Positions 34,736-46,492 of a stretch of DNA of 64,000 nt are shown here, piece after piece. Made by a program: the position numbers and the translations under genes. The DNA is taken from NCBI GenBank assembly GCA_947396885.1, contig OX377203.1, positions 23,315,253 to 23,379,252 on the forward strand. Reading direction: 5' to 3'. This DNA is from Heligmosomoides polygyrus polygyrus (lineage: Eukaryota; Nematoda; Chromadorea; Rhabditida; Heligmosomidae). The notes below the pieces were generated by a model. The model did not search any database and was not told the origin of the DNA. It worked only from the letters and a program-made list of their open reading frames with translations. Positions within the stretch are counted from its first letter, which is position 1, and each line of letters opens with the position of its first letter.

Positions 34736-36390
34736 ATGTCCTGCAAAAATTGCAAAGATGGCAACGGTTCTAGCGTCAAGCCCAGGTTGACAGGAGGCTG
34801 ATGGAGAAACCTCGTCGCAAAACCATGATCAAAAGTCGCAGTAGAATCAGTGGACGAGTGGCTAGGACGTCACCCGGAAGTGGCGCGCCGAACCCCCGCC
34901 CGAGTTCTGTGGTCAGTATGCGAGGGCAACCGAGGGCTGAACGACCTCGGATAAAGAAGCTGGTTCGACTGGGGACTCTGAATGTGGGAACGTTGACCGG
35001 AAGATCTAGGGAAGTGGTTGACCCGATGAAGCGCAGAAGGATACAAGTCCTGTGTCTGCAGGAAACGCGATGGAAAGGGTCGAAAGCCAGGGAGATCGGA
35101 GAAGGGGTCAAGCTGTACTACAACGGAGAGGACACCAAGAGGAACGGGGTAAGGATAGCTGTCGCAGAGTCCCTCAAGGATTCAGTAACGGCTGTCCAAA
35201 GAATAAACGACCGCATCATGTCACTGCGGCTGGACACGAAGGAGGGTTAATGGACCATCATATCTGCCTACGCTCCACAGACCGGATGCTCCGAGCACGA
35301 CAAAGATGACGGGCATGTGGAGAGTGGCAGAAGAGGAGTGGAAAGGGTTCATGGAGGTAAAGGGATCGGCCTTATAAACCCGGATGGAGAACGAATTCTG
35401 GACCTGGCTATCGCCCACGACCTGGCTGTCTGTAGCAACTTCTTCGCGAAGAGGGAGAGCCAGAAGGTGACCTATGCTAGCGGAGGAAGAAGGACGGAAG
35501 TCGACCACATCCTGGTTCGAAGGGCTGCCCTGGAAACAGTCCGGGATGTGAAGGAACAGTCCGGGAGAAGACGTGGCATCACAGCATAGACCCTTGGTAG
35601 CCGACCTTAGCATACCTCTACCCATCAGGCCCAAAGTGAGGACGGAACCCAGGATCCGATGGTGGAGACTGCGGAGTTCAGAGCGGAACGAGCTACAAAG
35701 TGCAGTGCTCGAAGCAGGCCTTCCAGATCCAGCTGGTCCCGTGAATGAGACCTGGAGGAGGGTAACCCAAACAATCCTGAGATGTACCAAGGAAACCCTG
35801 GGAGAAACAAAGGGAGGAACCAGAGGGGATAAATCGGCATGGTTCTGGAACGAAGAGGTGCAGGCTGCGGCGAAGAGGAAGAAGGACGCCTACCAGCTGT
35901 GCCAGAAGCCGAGGGCACCCGAGCATCTCACAGTCTACATGAAGAGGCTGGCAAAAACAGCTGTAGCGAAGGCAAAGAACGCGTAAATGGATGCCCTGTA
36001 CGAGAAACTAGACGGACCAGAGGGAGAGAAGTTCGCCATCCGCCTGGCCAAGGAGCGTCATAGAGCTAGCCTCGACACTCGAGTAGTGAAGACTGTGAAG
36101 AGTGCTGACGGTAGGGTGTTACGGAAGCCGGTCGAGATCAGAGAGAGATGGGAGGAGTACTTTAAGAACTCCTGAACAAGGAGTTCCCTCGTCGGGAGGC
36201 CGAGGAAGAACAACCTACGGAAGGACCCATCCCACCCTGGACGCAAGAAGAGGTTCGCAAGGTCATAGGGAAGATGAAACTCGGAAAGGCAGCACGGCCA
36301 GACGGTGTGCCAGTAGAGGCTTGGAAGGTGCTCGGGACCTCGCATTCTACTGGCTGACGCAGTTCCTCAACAAAATCACGAAAGAAGTTA

Positions 36391-36456
36391 AGATGCCTGG
36401 GATGACTGGAGGAACAGCACCATAGATGCCTGGGATAACTGGAGGAACAGCACCAT
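36391..36456 (+). repeat. 33-bp tandem duplication within the LINE
   Basis: The unit AGATGCCTGGGATGACTGGA plus 13 bases is present twice (36391-36423 and 36424-36456) with one difference. It keeps the frame length but introduces a TAG stop at 36423-36425 and duplicates 11 codons just before the first RT block. Confidence 0.9.
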
Positions 36457-37906
36457 TCAAGCAGAAGAGAGACGCTTTCGAATGCTCCAACTACCGAGGG
36501 ATCAAATTGATCTCACACACGACGAAGATCTACGAACGACTGGTCTACTCAAGGCTGAGGGAGATGGTACCCATCTCCCAGGTGCAGTGGTGCTTTATGC
36601 CTGAGAGATCCACCACAGACGCCATCTTCATCGCTCGTCAGGTGATGGAGAAATATCGGAAGAAACGAAAACCCTGCTTCCTGGCATTCCTGGATCTAGA
36701 GAAGGCCTATGACAGGCCGTAATCTGGAATGCCCTTCGCGGGAGGGGTGCCCCGGAACGTTTGATCACGGTCATAAGGGACATGTACGAGGGCTCGAAAG
36801 CGGCGATTCGAACTCCATACGGGGTGACAAGGAAAGTAGACATCACTGTAGGGGTACACCAGGGTCGGCTCTGAGTCCGTTCCTCTTCCTGCTGACGCTT
36901 GAGTCTATAGTGAACCGCCTTGAGGTAGGCCCTCTCAGAACGATCCTCTACGTAGACGACATCCCCTAGTAGCCGACAACCAGGAGGAGCTGGAGGAGAA
37001 GGTGCAGCTGTGGCAGAGAGCCCTCGCAGACAACGGCCTACGGCTGAACGTGAAGAAGACGAAGTTCATCAGCTCTGAACAGTGCGCTGGATCGATCCTA
37101 GACTGCCAAGCGGAAACGATCGAGAAGGTGGAAGACTTCCGCTCTCTCGGAAGTGACCTACCCGGGAAGGAAGTGAGGACCAGGCGGTCAGCGGACGGAT
37201 AAACGCAGCCTGGCTCAAGTGGAGGGAGTCCACAGGGATCCTCTGCTACCGTAGATGCTCAAGGACGCCAAAGGCAAGCTCTATAGAACAGTTGTGAGAC
37301 CTGCCCTCCTCTACGGCAGTGAGTGCTGGGCCCTGGGTAAGGCGCAGGAGCGGCAACTGCACGCCGCGGAGATGAAGATGCTGAGGTGGGCATGTGGATG
37401 GACCCGTCGGGACAGGGTGGGAAACGAGGATGTTAGAGCAGTGATGAAGACTGCCCCGATTCAGCTGAAGATGAGAGGGCAGCGCCTGAGGTGGTATGGA
37501 CACGTCCTCAGAAGACCAGAGAATCACCCCACAAGGTTGGCCCTAGATTTCGAGGCACCCGGAAAGCGTCCGAGAAGAGCCCCAAGGAAGAGATAGAAGG
37601 ACGTCATCAAGAGAGAAGCCGAAGTTGGCACCACGGCAGATGACGCCCTTGATAGGATGAGGTGGCGACAGATCACAAGAACACCAGGACCCTGCGACTG
37701 CGCGGGACTAAACGCTCAGGAGAAGAAGAAGAAGATAACACTAATCATGAACGAGTCGACAGAAACAACCATATTGAATCATTTCTCCTTTTCTATAACT
37801 CGTTAAAAAAAGTTACAAGCATGCAAAAATGGCCTCATCAGGTCTTCATTCTTTCCAAGTAGCAAGAAAAACTTCTACAAAAACCTATATGTTAGGATGT
37901 CGCCGC

Positions 37907-38590
37907 CTATCCGCTATTTAGCGACCGAGCAACGAGCCTCGTAGTTTGAGCCTTGATCTTGTATACTTCATCAAAGAAATCTGTATAATTGTTAGATAAT
38001 TTACTAGCGAGAAATCTACACAACATAATGAAATCTGCAACTTTCCTTCTATTTTCCAGCGAAGAGAGGGAAAAGTTCAGCGTCCTTTGAGGTCTTCGTG
38101 GGATTGCACTGTAATCCATCGAGAAGCACCTCATCATAGGCTACCTGGTGAAGCTGTCTTGGAACTTTCTAGAAGGTCGATATCTTTTTCATTAGTTAGG
38201 TTAAATACGGTTGTGTCAGTATCCACAATAGGGCGCACATTGAATTTAAAGGCAGGAATGTGAGCGTCCGGTTGCCTAGATTTCAAAATCCTGAAGAGGT
38301 TGTATATACGGTAATTAGCCTTTTCACCAAGGGTCTGCAGTGCTAAGAGAATCAACGCTCACTCGTTATAGTGCAACTGAGACCACGTCTTGATCGACCT
38401 TTTCCAAAACCTGACCACTAACTTTATGTTCTGGCGAATGAGCCTGAGTTTTCGGTCCAATCATCAGAAAGTGTGTCTTCTCAACTACAAATGGCAAATC
38501 CGCCCAACAGCTGATAAAATCAATTGCTGACTGGAATGATTGAAAACCTCCCACGTTTTACAAATTTTTACATCTTCAGCATACATTTTG
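37907..38590 (-). pseudogene. CR1/Jockey-type LINE fragment, RT C-terminal part
   Basis: On the minus strand: a palm motif reading MYAEDVKIC at about 38586-38563 (YAED for YADD, positions 38572-38583), then FQSAIDFISCWAD, HKVSGQVLEKVD, LGEKANYRIYNLFRILKS, TTVFNLTNEKDIDLLES, and a tail with YSAIPRRPQRTLNF and NRRKVADFIMLCRFL. These are the post-palm blocks of CR1/Jockey-type enzymes. Frameshifts separate them and upstream domains are missing. The motif wording differs from the 3-kb LINE, so it is a separate family or subfamily. Confidence 0.75.
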
Positions 38591-38599
38591 CACGTGACA

Positions 38600-40440
38600 C
38601 CAAGATTTCTGATGCACGTTGGCATCTGGCTATATGGCTTACATCAGAACCAGGTAGCATTTCTTCTGAGTTTCTTTCTTTGTTCAATAAGGATCCGTAC
38701 ACAAGTGCTTCAGCTTTTCTAGCAGTTTGCTGTTCTGTTCTTAACACTTTCGTACACATATTTTCCGACACTTTTTTCTTTTCCTTTTGGCTTTTCCATG
38801 AAGGATGAAGAACTTACATCAGGGGTTCATCAACCGTTTTGCAGCACGACGGCCGACATCTCCTCGGTACCTGTGTCCCATCCGGAAATTTTTAATGATT
38901 GTATTTATTTATTATATCAATGGGCGCGTGTAGTACACTCGGAGCCCTATACCATGTTCCTCGTTCGGATTCCCCCCCCCCCTCACCAAGCAAACCTTTC
39001 ATTCCTTCGGGATCGTTGAATTGGCACCAGACGTGTCTGGGAAGGATAAAACGCTGACTTGCTCACTGGCCGACCACTGCAAATCATTGCATGGGCAAAC
39101 AAGTTTTTTTTGCTTATGGTTCCTTTTTTGTGGTTGCCTAACTTCTTATCCAAGATACATCCCATCTGAGTGATATGTTGCTCAAGAATTGAAGCCTTCT
39201 CTTCTTTTGTCTTCTTTTTTCTTCTAAACATGTTTTACTGTGTCACTATACCTGCTTTCTTTTTTGTTTTCCTCTGATGATAGCGGCTGTCAGGAGCTTA
39301 AGTACGGAAAAGCCCGAGTAATCCCTGATAATTTTATCCTTTAGTCACATAGTTAAATTGTTTTCATATGTTATGAATAAGTCTCTATATTCAGACAACT
39401 GTTTTTTTTTTCAAGTCGGTTAGGTTAACGCAGTTCCTATGGAAGCAGCAGCGAATGGAAACGTAATAAGGCTGTGACCCTCCTAGGTATGACCGGAATT
39501 AAGACCGGACTCCTAGGTGCTTCCATCTTTTAGGCTCTTCAAAAGTGATTCACTCATACAATCGGAATAACGCCATAGCTATACTGGTTGCCTATCAGAC
39601 CTCTGCACCGTTCTACTACAACTAAATTATTTCCTTAAAATTTGATTACTTTCAATTTACCTATTACTTTTATTATAATTTTTTTGTTCATACATTGTTT
39701 CAGGCTACTTGTATTTGAGCTCCTGATGGCTGTAAAGTATAAGAAATACTAGTTTGCAGTGCATAGCGATATTATGTTTTTTTCTGTTCTTTATGTGTGT
39801 TAACTTTATTTTCTTATTTTAAAAGCAACTTGGGTCGTCAATGAATTCGGCTAAAATTAAACAGCGCTGGATGTTGATGACGTTCCTTCTTCGTCACTTA
39901 CAGCGACATAGAAGGACACTTACAGTGACTTGCCTCGTGGTTCTTTTGATGGGCTTGTTCATCTAATGAGTTCCCTTCGGAGCCAGCGCAATCTTCATCC
40001 TCAACAGATTATAATAATTTTACTTTACATGCAAATCTGGCACCAAATTATATACCTATGAATGAATGGAGTACTGCTGTTAGCCTGTGTGTGTAATTAG
40101 GCCGATGCCAAAAACCTATGCGAACGAAATCGTATCTGCCTTAGGAAGCGCATTATTACTGCTTAATTTCTAGAATGAAAAAGGGCAGTAGAGAACTCCT
40201 CTCCGCATCACCTCGCGGCATTTTGCAGAATATTCCCTTCTGAACGCAAGTTCATATCTACAATCGACGAGCTCTAATGAGGACGAGAAACTGATCACCT
40301 TCCTATTCCCAAAGCTATCAAAGCTCTTAGCTTTTTTTCATGCCCTTCTAGCTTCTACCATATAAAGTTTAATAGTAATGCAAGGTGTCTTCAACTTCTG
40401 AATCGTATTGTAGATTGCTGATCCAGTAACTGCGTTTACA
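38600..40440. other. Stretch without a recognised gene
   Basis: AT-rich, with a poly-C run at about 38974-38985. The ORF at 38568-38771 (minus) directly upstream of the LINE palm motif does not resemble RT, so the LINE is truncated or rearranged there. No other exon was supported. Confidence 0.4.
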
Positions 40441-40450
40441 CCTGAGCAAT

Positions 40451-41328
40451 ATGGAGTCTTCGCAGTGCAGCGTGTGTGACGAAGACTACGACATGGAACT
40501 GTACGAGAAGTATCACGTGTTTTTAGGCGTTCTCACGTCTTGGCTTTCATTTTCACTTCTAATTTTCTGCATCATTGCCGCTATAGTACGTTTATTTAGA
40601 ATTTTTATTTTTGCCACTCGTTATGTTAGCATTTCGAGAATCTCAAACCAGCTCTTTAGCAGAGCACTTAATCGTCGCATGAAAATGTGCAACAGGCGTT
40701 GAAATTCGCGTAGTCAGCAAAAATTATGACTTCTGAAGTTATAATTTTGGTCTCAAACGACTCGATATGCAGTCCATTATGTAAATATTACGACGCTTTA
40801 GAGTAGGCGTTTCCCGTTTAAACTACAACTCATTTTTTCTTTGTCATTTATCTTGAGCTTGGGAGTTTTTCTTTCACACGTGTCACAATTCTGACTAGAA
40901 AGTTATCGTTGAAATTTCGAAAAAAGTTTGCCCTCGATACGAAGCACAACGTATGCTTTACATATGAAACTAATACACGTCGTAGGGCGTCTTCTGCAAT
41001 GTTCTCTACCTCAGTTGATGAACCCCTTCCATATTCCTTTCAGCCAATCAGGGCGATAAAACAATTTTTAAGCTATATAATAAATTTAGGTCAACTGATA
41101 GGTTTTTATGCCCATGGATTTTCAGCTTTTATCTTTTTACTTTTGGAGTGACGAGCGAAATTAGACATCCTCGTTCAGGGAGTCCAAAATCGTTCAGAGC
41201 GGCCACATTGTCCTTCATATAAGATCATGCTTATTTTAATGATATTCGATTGCGTGCAGTTAGCTGTGCATTTTGTCAGTGGATTTCTAATGATCTTCCA
41301 TCCTATGTTGCCGATGCCGATTCACAAG
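40451..41328 (+). CDS. Possible two exons of a small membrane protein gene
   Basis: ATG at 40451 opens a 45-codon exon (donor GTACGT at 40586) whose last 22 residues are a strong membrane helix (VLTSWLSFSLLIFCIIAAI). A second candidate exon, 41260-41328 (acceptor GCGTGCAG, donor GTGAGT), joins in the same phase and is also hydrophobic (LAVHFVSGFLMIFHPMLPM). The pattern could be the start of a multi-helix receptor such as a nematode serpentine receptor, but no family motif was recognised and later exons were not found. The call rests on splice phase and hydrophobicity alone. Confidence 0.3.
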
Positions 41329-41334
41329 GTGAGT

Positions 41335-42755
41335 TTAATCCATCAATTGTTTAACGCCTCCAGATTTTGCCGTTAACACCACACCATCTGCGCCCGTCCA
41401 AGTATTCTGAAAATGTATTGAGTCCTTATCTTATTTGCTCCCTTGCCAACACAAAGATCTTTGCTGGTGAGAGACTTTAAGTTGCTAGCGGCCAGTGTTG
41501 GTCGCCTCATGCTGCTATTTGTCACGCGTGCGAAGTTCCTGTGAAGTGTTCTTTGCAAAAGTAAAGATACAGATTTAAGACTTTTATATTGAATATACTG
41601 ACACTCACAGAACCTGCTCTTGACCGATCTTGTTTTCTTGCAGGTCTTACTAAACGTACGGGAGCCAGGAGTTGTTGTCCCTCCCGGCGCGCCCACTTCA
41701 TCCTGCGCATTGACCCGCCTACACGGGCGAGTCTGCCTGCGGGCCTCTCCAAACGATTGCTGAGGCTCTGGCTAATATTTTGCTCCCTACGGTGTCATTC
41801 GACCGAGGAGGACTGAAACACCAAGGAGATGAGAATGAACAAGTCTCAATAGAGCATTACACCACTCTTGCCGTAATGGCGAGGTGTTTCTTAGATCTGC
41901 TAAATCTTGAAGAGAAGCTTGTTTTCACTTACTTCACATCACATAAAGTGCAACTTGACAAGCATGACTGTTGTTTAGGAACAATCCAACGCACGGACAG
42001 AGCGCGACAATTCGGCTCTCGCCAAGCCGGCGTGCATTTCCATTACTGTAAAAAAACTGGTTTCACAATGTATTTAGAATAGTGAAGCGGAATATCGTAG
42101 AACAAATCTTCAGAACTGCTTCCCTAGGACCTATCCACCCTCTGTCGCACGTACGCGATTTATTCTCTGAAGTTCACGTTTTCAACTATGTCGTGGGGAA
42201 CACATTGTGACAGTCTCCATTCATAGTAATTAGTCTGTGGAAACGTAAATGAAACTAATCGGCATTGGTAGACTGCTTGATCCCGTTGTTAACTGTCTGA
42301 CAGCAATAGGGATGGGGTAAGGGGAATGACTCTCTTCTCATAAACACCGTCCCCTCAAGATTCAACTGCAATACTTTCCACATACACCATCGAAGTCCCC
42401 CAGTATTCAATCGTCTTGGCGTAATAGTCAGGCTGAGCCTTAACATGGGAGGGCCGTTCCTTCGTATCACTAATGAGCCATTGACGACGGCTCGCTGTGC
42501 TTCGTGACGTGTGTATTCCTACCTACTATTCCTTCAAAACTACTTAAGGCATTATACTCCTGTATGAGCGCACAATTAAATAGATTTATGACTGAGAAAC
42601 TCATATGCATCGCCGATACAGGAATACCTGAACATCAACATATTAGAGGAAGAAACCCTTAGCCAAAACAGAGAAGATCCGTAGACATGTAATGCAGTTG
42701 GTCCATGGAATTAGTAAGGGCTTCGACTGGAAACAGCAAAAGCCGACGATTGAAA
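41335..42755. other. Stretch without a recognised gene
   Basis: ORFs at 41589-41816, 41780-42082 and 41373-41696 overlap in conflicting frames and show no domain. An acceptor-like TTCTTGCAG lies at about 41635-41643, but nothing joins well to it. Confidence 0.35.
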
Positions 42756-42762
42756 AGCTGGT

Positions 42763-44206
42763 CTAGTTCGGCAGCACGGATTTTAGCTCCTTCTTCTCCT
42801 TAAGTTCCGGATACTCTTTAATGGCGCACGCTCCGCACACCACCACGTAGGCGCAGTTCCTGTCTCCACCTCCGGACAGCTTGAACACCTGAAGTGTGCC
42901 ATGGTTAGGCAACATAAGAGCAGTATGGATCTAAATACGTCCAACAACGTGCAATTGGAAAAAAATCGGTCTTCATTTCTCATAATACGCTTATAAAGCA
43001 AATCAGTGCAGGACAAAGTACACAGTCGCACTAATTTTTCTCAGTAATTCAAAACTGGTGCGTGGTAGGGCAGTCGGAGGATCCTCTGGCTGTCGCGTGC
43101 ACCCGATTACAATTTTTGATTCGACTATCCCGCCCAGAGCAACCAAGCCTTCCATCACTCCATTCCAACTATCTCCATGAAGTCTCATTGACGTATAGAA
43201 TGCATGGAACATTCCACAAGGGATCGATCAAAAGATGGGCAGAATGGTTGCTCACTTTTTTCATAAAAAGCCAGGACCTGGAGTATGTGGAGCAGTTTTC
43301 ACCAATTTTTATCCCTAGAGCCCGTGAGGAGGACTTCTGCGGAAGCCTCTGTGAAAGCTCTGTTTCAATATTTCAATAAGAAATAATGAGTAGCACAACT
43401 ATAGTAAATCAAAGAATATAATATCAATATAGTGCAAAAATAGCGAATAGATACAGCATTGAGCCAAGTAATAATATATTAGAATGAAGTTCGGCGTTAA
43501 TCAATTCGAACATGTAATTGGCCTATGACATGCGATGACAAGCCGATGAATAAGTCAGTGCTTTCGCTTCCTCATACAAGTATGTCCTTAAGCGGACAAT
43601 ACGAACTGACTTGAGTTATACCATCAACTTCTAACTTTCTTGTCATCTTCTAAACGCACCCACGCCACGTAGTGGCTAGAATTTGACAACCGGCTCTTAT
43701 TCGTTATCACAGCCTAAAACGACTGGAGCTGGACCTGGCCCCTAACATAGTGAGCGAGGAAAACTTTAGGAGAACTCGATCTTTCTGCAGAAGAAAACAG
43801 AAAAAACAAGGGACTCTATAGAAATTGATCCTCACCTCCAGTTCATAGGATCCGGAGTTGTTACTGCCTTCATCGTCAGGGAACGAAAACGGTAACGGTT
43901 TTCCATAGTCTTTCACCTCCTTATGGAAAGGACGCGCTTTAAGTTAAGCACACAGCCTTGCGAAAGAAATCTTCTCGTTTTTACCGTAGGATCAGTGCCG
44001 TCATCTTATTCTTTCGCATACGTTTCATTTTCGCATCCTTCTCCTTCTAAAAACAATAATTAAGAGAGAAAGCAGTTCGCTCCCCATTTTTGACGAAGGT
44101 TCTCCTAAGATTACCTTCATAGCAGCTCGCTGTAGACGTAACCGCTCTTGTAAAGCTGGGGTGCAGATGTCGCATAAATCGATGATCAGGGGGTCTTTGC
44201 ATTCAC
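42763..44206 (-). CDS. Exons of an unidentified minus-strand gene
   Basis: Candidate exons on the minus strand, in order: 44206-44115 (acceptor GCATTTAG, donor GTAATC; contains DLCDICTPALQERLRLQ), 44046 downward (KEKDAKMK, acceptor TTTTTAG), 43920-43837 (GKPLPFSFPDDEG up to YELE, donor GTGAGG), an open stretch at 43212-43010 (LHGDSWNGVMEGLVALGG), and the terminal exon 42888-42763 (acceptor CACACTTCAG; FKLSGGGDRNCAYVVVCG, stop TAG). Each alone has protein-like composition, and the last two junctions look good. The joins in the middle are not settled. No domain was recognised; the paired cysteines hint at metal or disulphide sites. Confidence 0.4.
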
Positions 44207-44800
44207 CTAAATGCATGTTAAATGTGAATCAGGCAGATTGAGAGATTCTTGCAAATCTATAGTCTGGTGGAAGAAGTGAGACATTTGGATGTTAACCATC
44301 TTTAGAAAGCGAAATAAATGGGTTTTGATTATACCCATACCACCAGTGTTTGGCATGAGCAAAAGATACCTTCCCAACCTGACAATTGTAATCAACACAA
44401 TTCTGTCTCAATTTCATACGTTGTTGCTTCAAATATCAAAGTTCACCTCGAAGACATAGCATAAGGCGAGGGTAAACTGTGGGACAAATGGGAAAAATGA
44501 CGTGGCTTCATCTGTTCGCGCTCCACCAGTTTAGCCTTAACATAACGGATCGGGAGATCTCACTCGGAAGGAGACAGTGAGAGTGCGGGATTGGCCATAA
44601 ATCAACTCACCTTTCTGTGGAAGGGCTTTGAAAGACTTTGATCGACAGAAGACAGACTTTGACTACATTTCTAACTCTAGTCATTGGCTTCTGTGACTGG
44701 AGTACGAAGGAAATGGAACCTAACACAGAAAACAATTCGCATTGAAGGAATCGCTAAACAAACATGATGGAACTACAGTGACTGTGGACAGCGCAAGGGT

Positions 44801-45195
44801 ACCTGGAAAAGAAGCAAATATGCGCCATGACAAAAAAACAAAGAAGGTTAAGGAATAATAACAAGCTAATATACACATTAATAAAAAACAACATAGGAAC
44901 TTCACAAAAAGAATTGCTGTCAATGTAAAAATGAACTGAAACCACCTCCAACCAGTGAAGCAGCTTGACGAGGGAACCTGGGAAAGAAGCTAATATGCAT
45001 AATGACAAGTTAACAAAACGAACATATGAACTTCAGGAACAGAATTGCTGTCAGTGTAAAAAGGAGCTGAAACCACCGGCAACCCGCAATTTGTGGTCCA
45101 ACATCAGTGTGGAGAGCCGGGCCGCTGAAACAGCTTTACGACGGTACCTGGAAAGAAGTTACTATGCACAATGCCAAAAAACAAAGAAACTTGAA
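44801..45195. repeat. Tandem repeat with unit of about 170-175 bp
   Basis: The word ACCTGGAAAAGAAG or close variants recurs at 44801, 44976 and 45146. Between them other words repeat in order (AGAATTGCTGTCA, GAACTGAAACCACC or GAGCTGAAACCACC). About two and a half units are present, diverged from each other. No function seen. Confidence 0.7.
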
Positions 45196-45599
45196 CACTA
45201 GAGCCCAATCAGCTGTTGGAGGGTCGCCAACCGACAGCCTCCCGCGATGCATTCCACCGCCGGAGGTTGTCGTTCCGCGGACGAGAAGTAAACCAACCCG
45301 TTCACCGACCGTCACCGACGATCCGCGGAAAATGGGTGTTGTGGGGTGCGGCTATTGGGAGCGCACTGGGTCCTAGCAAGATTGTTCCCACACTTCCGCG
45401 GGACTATACCATAGGCTTTAATCGACACATTTCAGAGCAGATTCCGCAACAGGTTTACCTCCATGGACTGCCTATAGGACGTCTCACGGGTTATTGAGGC
45501 TTGCCGGGAATACCGTCTGTCTCTAGCTTTTTAGACTAGTGGCATTCAACAGCGGGAAAATGAACGCCACTCCGTCACCGCTCATCGACCAAGGAGTAG

Positions 45600-45960
45600 A
45601 TTGATCCTACATGAGAACACTAGCCGAAGGCTACGCTGGGTGCAAGACGACAGTCGACGACGGCTGTTCCTTCACCTCCTTACCATTTTCATTGAAAAAA
45701 GGAGTGCGACAAGCCGAAACCGTGTGGCGAAAGTTTGGCAGTGGCAGTGAGGAATCACCGGTCGCTGCATGCGGCCACGGCGCAGTTCATAGTGTCGCAG
45801 TGGAACATTGGCGGTGACCAGCTCCGGTCGCATTCTGCCTGCTCCTCGCTGCAAAGTGTGCACGCGGCTTATCTTCGTTCTGCTGACAACATCATACTCT
45901 TCTCGAATTCTACCGTTGAGCAGAAGCGATGCTAGAAAGCACCTAAATGAAGCGCAAAAA
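45600..45960 (+). pseudogene. RTE-type LINE reverse transcriptase fragment
   Basis: The first frame reads LAEGYAGCKTTV and, after a short gap, LKKGVRQAETV, matching the RTE block before the palm (usual pattern: KGVRQGD.LSP). After frameshifts a second frame reads HAAYLRSADNIILFSNSTVE, in which the palm aspartates appear as SADN. The frame then breaks. It ends near the left 3-kb hAT-like element; sequence up to 46170 is probably more of the same LINE. Confidence 0.7.
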
Positions 45961-46195
45961 AAAACGATAGGACTGATAGGAGAAGATTTATTCACTTAGA
46001 ACGTCCTCTGCGAGAAGGAATTCAACTTTAAGGCTCTCTCTCATTGAGACATTGCAGCGTGTGTTCTCATGCCATTCGGATCACAACGAAAACTATACGA
46101 AAGGATAGGAGGTGAAGAACGACATGGACCCCTCAAGAGAGCTACAAATCATCTGACCGACCCTGACCTCCGAGCACACCTACTCACTATACCTT

Positions 46196-46492
46196 TGTCC
46201 TTTTCGAATTTCGAATAGTCGAATTTCGAATAAATTCGAATTTCGAATATTCGAATATTCGACTATTCGAAAAAAGTCCAATATTCGAATTATTCGATTA
46301 TTCGAATATTCGAGAAAGTCCAATATTCGAATTATTCGATTATTCGAATATTCGAGAAAGTCCAATATTCGAATTATTCATTTATTCGAATATTCGAAAG
46401 TGGCCAATATTCGAATATTCGTTTATTCGAATATTCGAAGGCTTCGAATATCGAATATTCGAATAGTCGAATATTCGAATATTCTTTATCAA
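46196..46492. repeat. Left subterminal TTCGAA array, 42-bp period (copy 1)
   Basis: AGTCCAATATTCGAATTATT starts at 46275, 46317 and 46359, spaced 42 bp, with diverged units to either side. Almost the whole segment is made of ATTCGAAT and TTCGAATA words, many of them palindromic. The matching array in copy 2 is 59159-59405. Confidence 0.9.

Larger units (their letters stand above)
34655..37734 (+). mobile_element. Full-length RTE-type LINE with target duplication and GAA tail
   Basis: The element fills exactly the space between two copies of the 18-bp duplication and ends in a short (GAA)n tail, as RTE elements do. The protein begins near 34801. The endonuclease is visible (GTLNVGTLTGR, VLCLQETRWKG), then EVDHILVRR near 35500. 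A linker follows, then RT blocks (SNYRGIKLISHTTKIYERL, FLAFLDLEKAYDR, VGVHQGSALSPFLFLL), palm YVDD at 36949-36960, and the C-terminal RTVVRPALLYGSECWALG. The lesions are a stop at 35248-35250, an internal deletion near 35300, a 33-bp tandem duplication at 36391-36456, and frameshifts including one just after YVDD. It is young (clean duplication) but dead. Similar RTE elements are described in hookworms. Confidence 0.9.

Noticed and set aside
46180..46365. ORFs rich in SNIRI/FEYSN repeats at the hAT-like ends (also 59095-59514 and 63328-63543)
   Set aside because: They are translations of the TTCGAA arrays in the element ends and not proteins.
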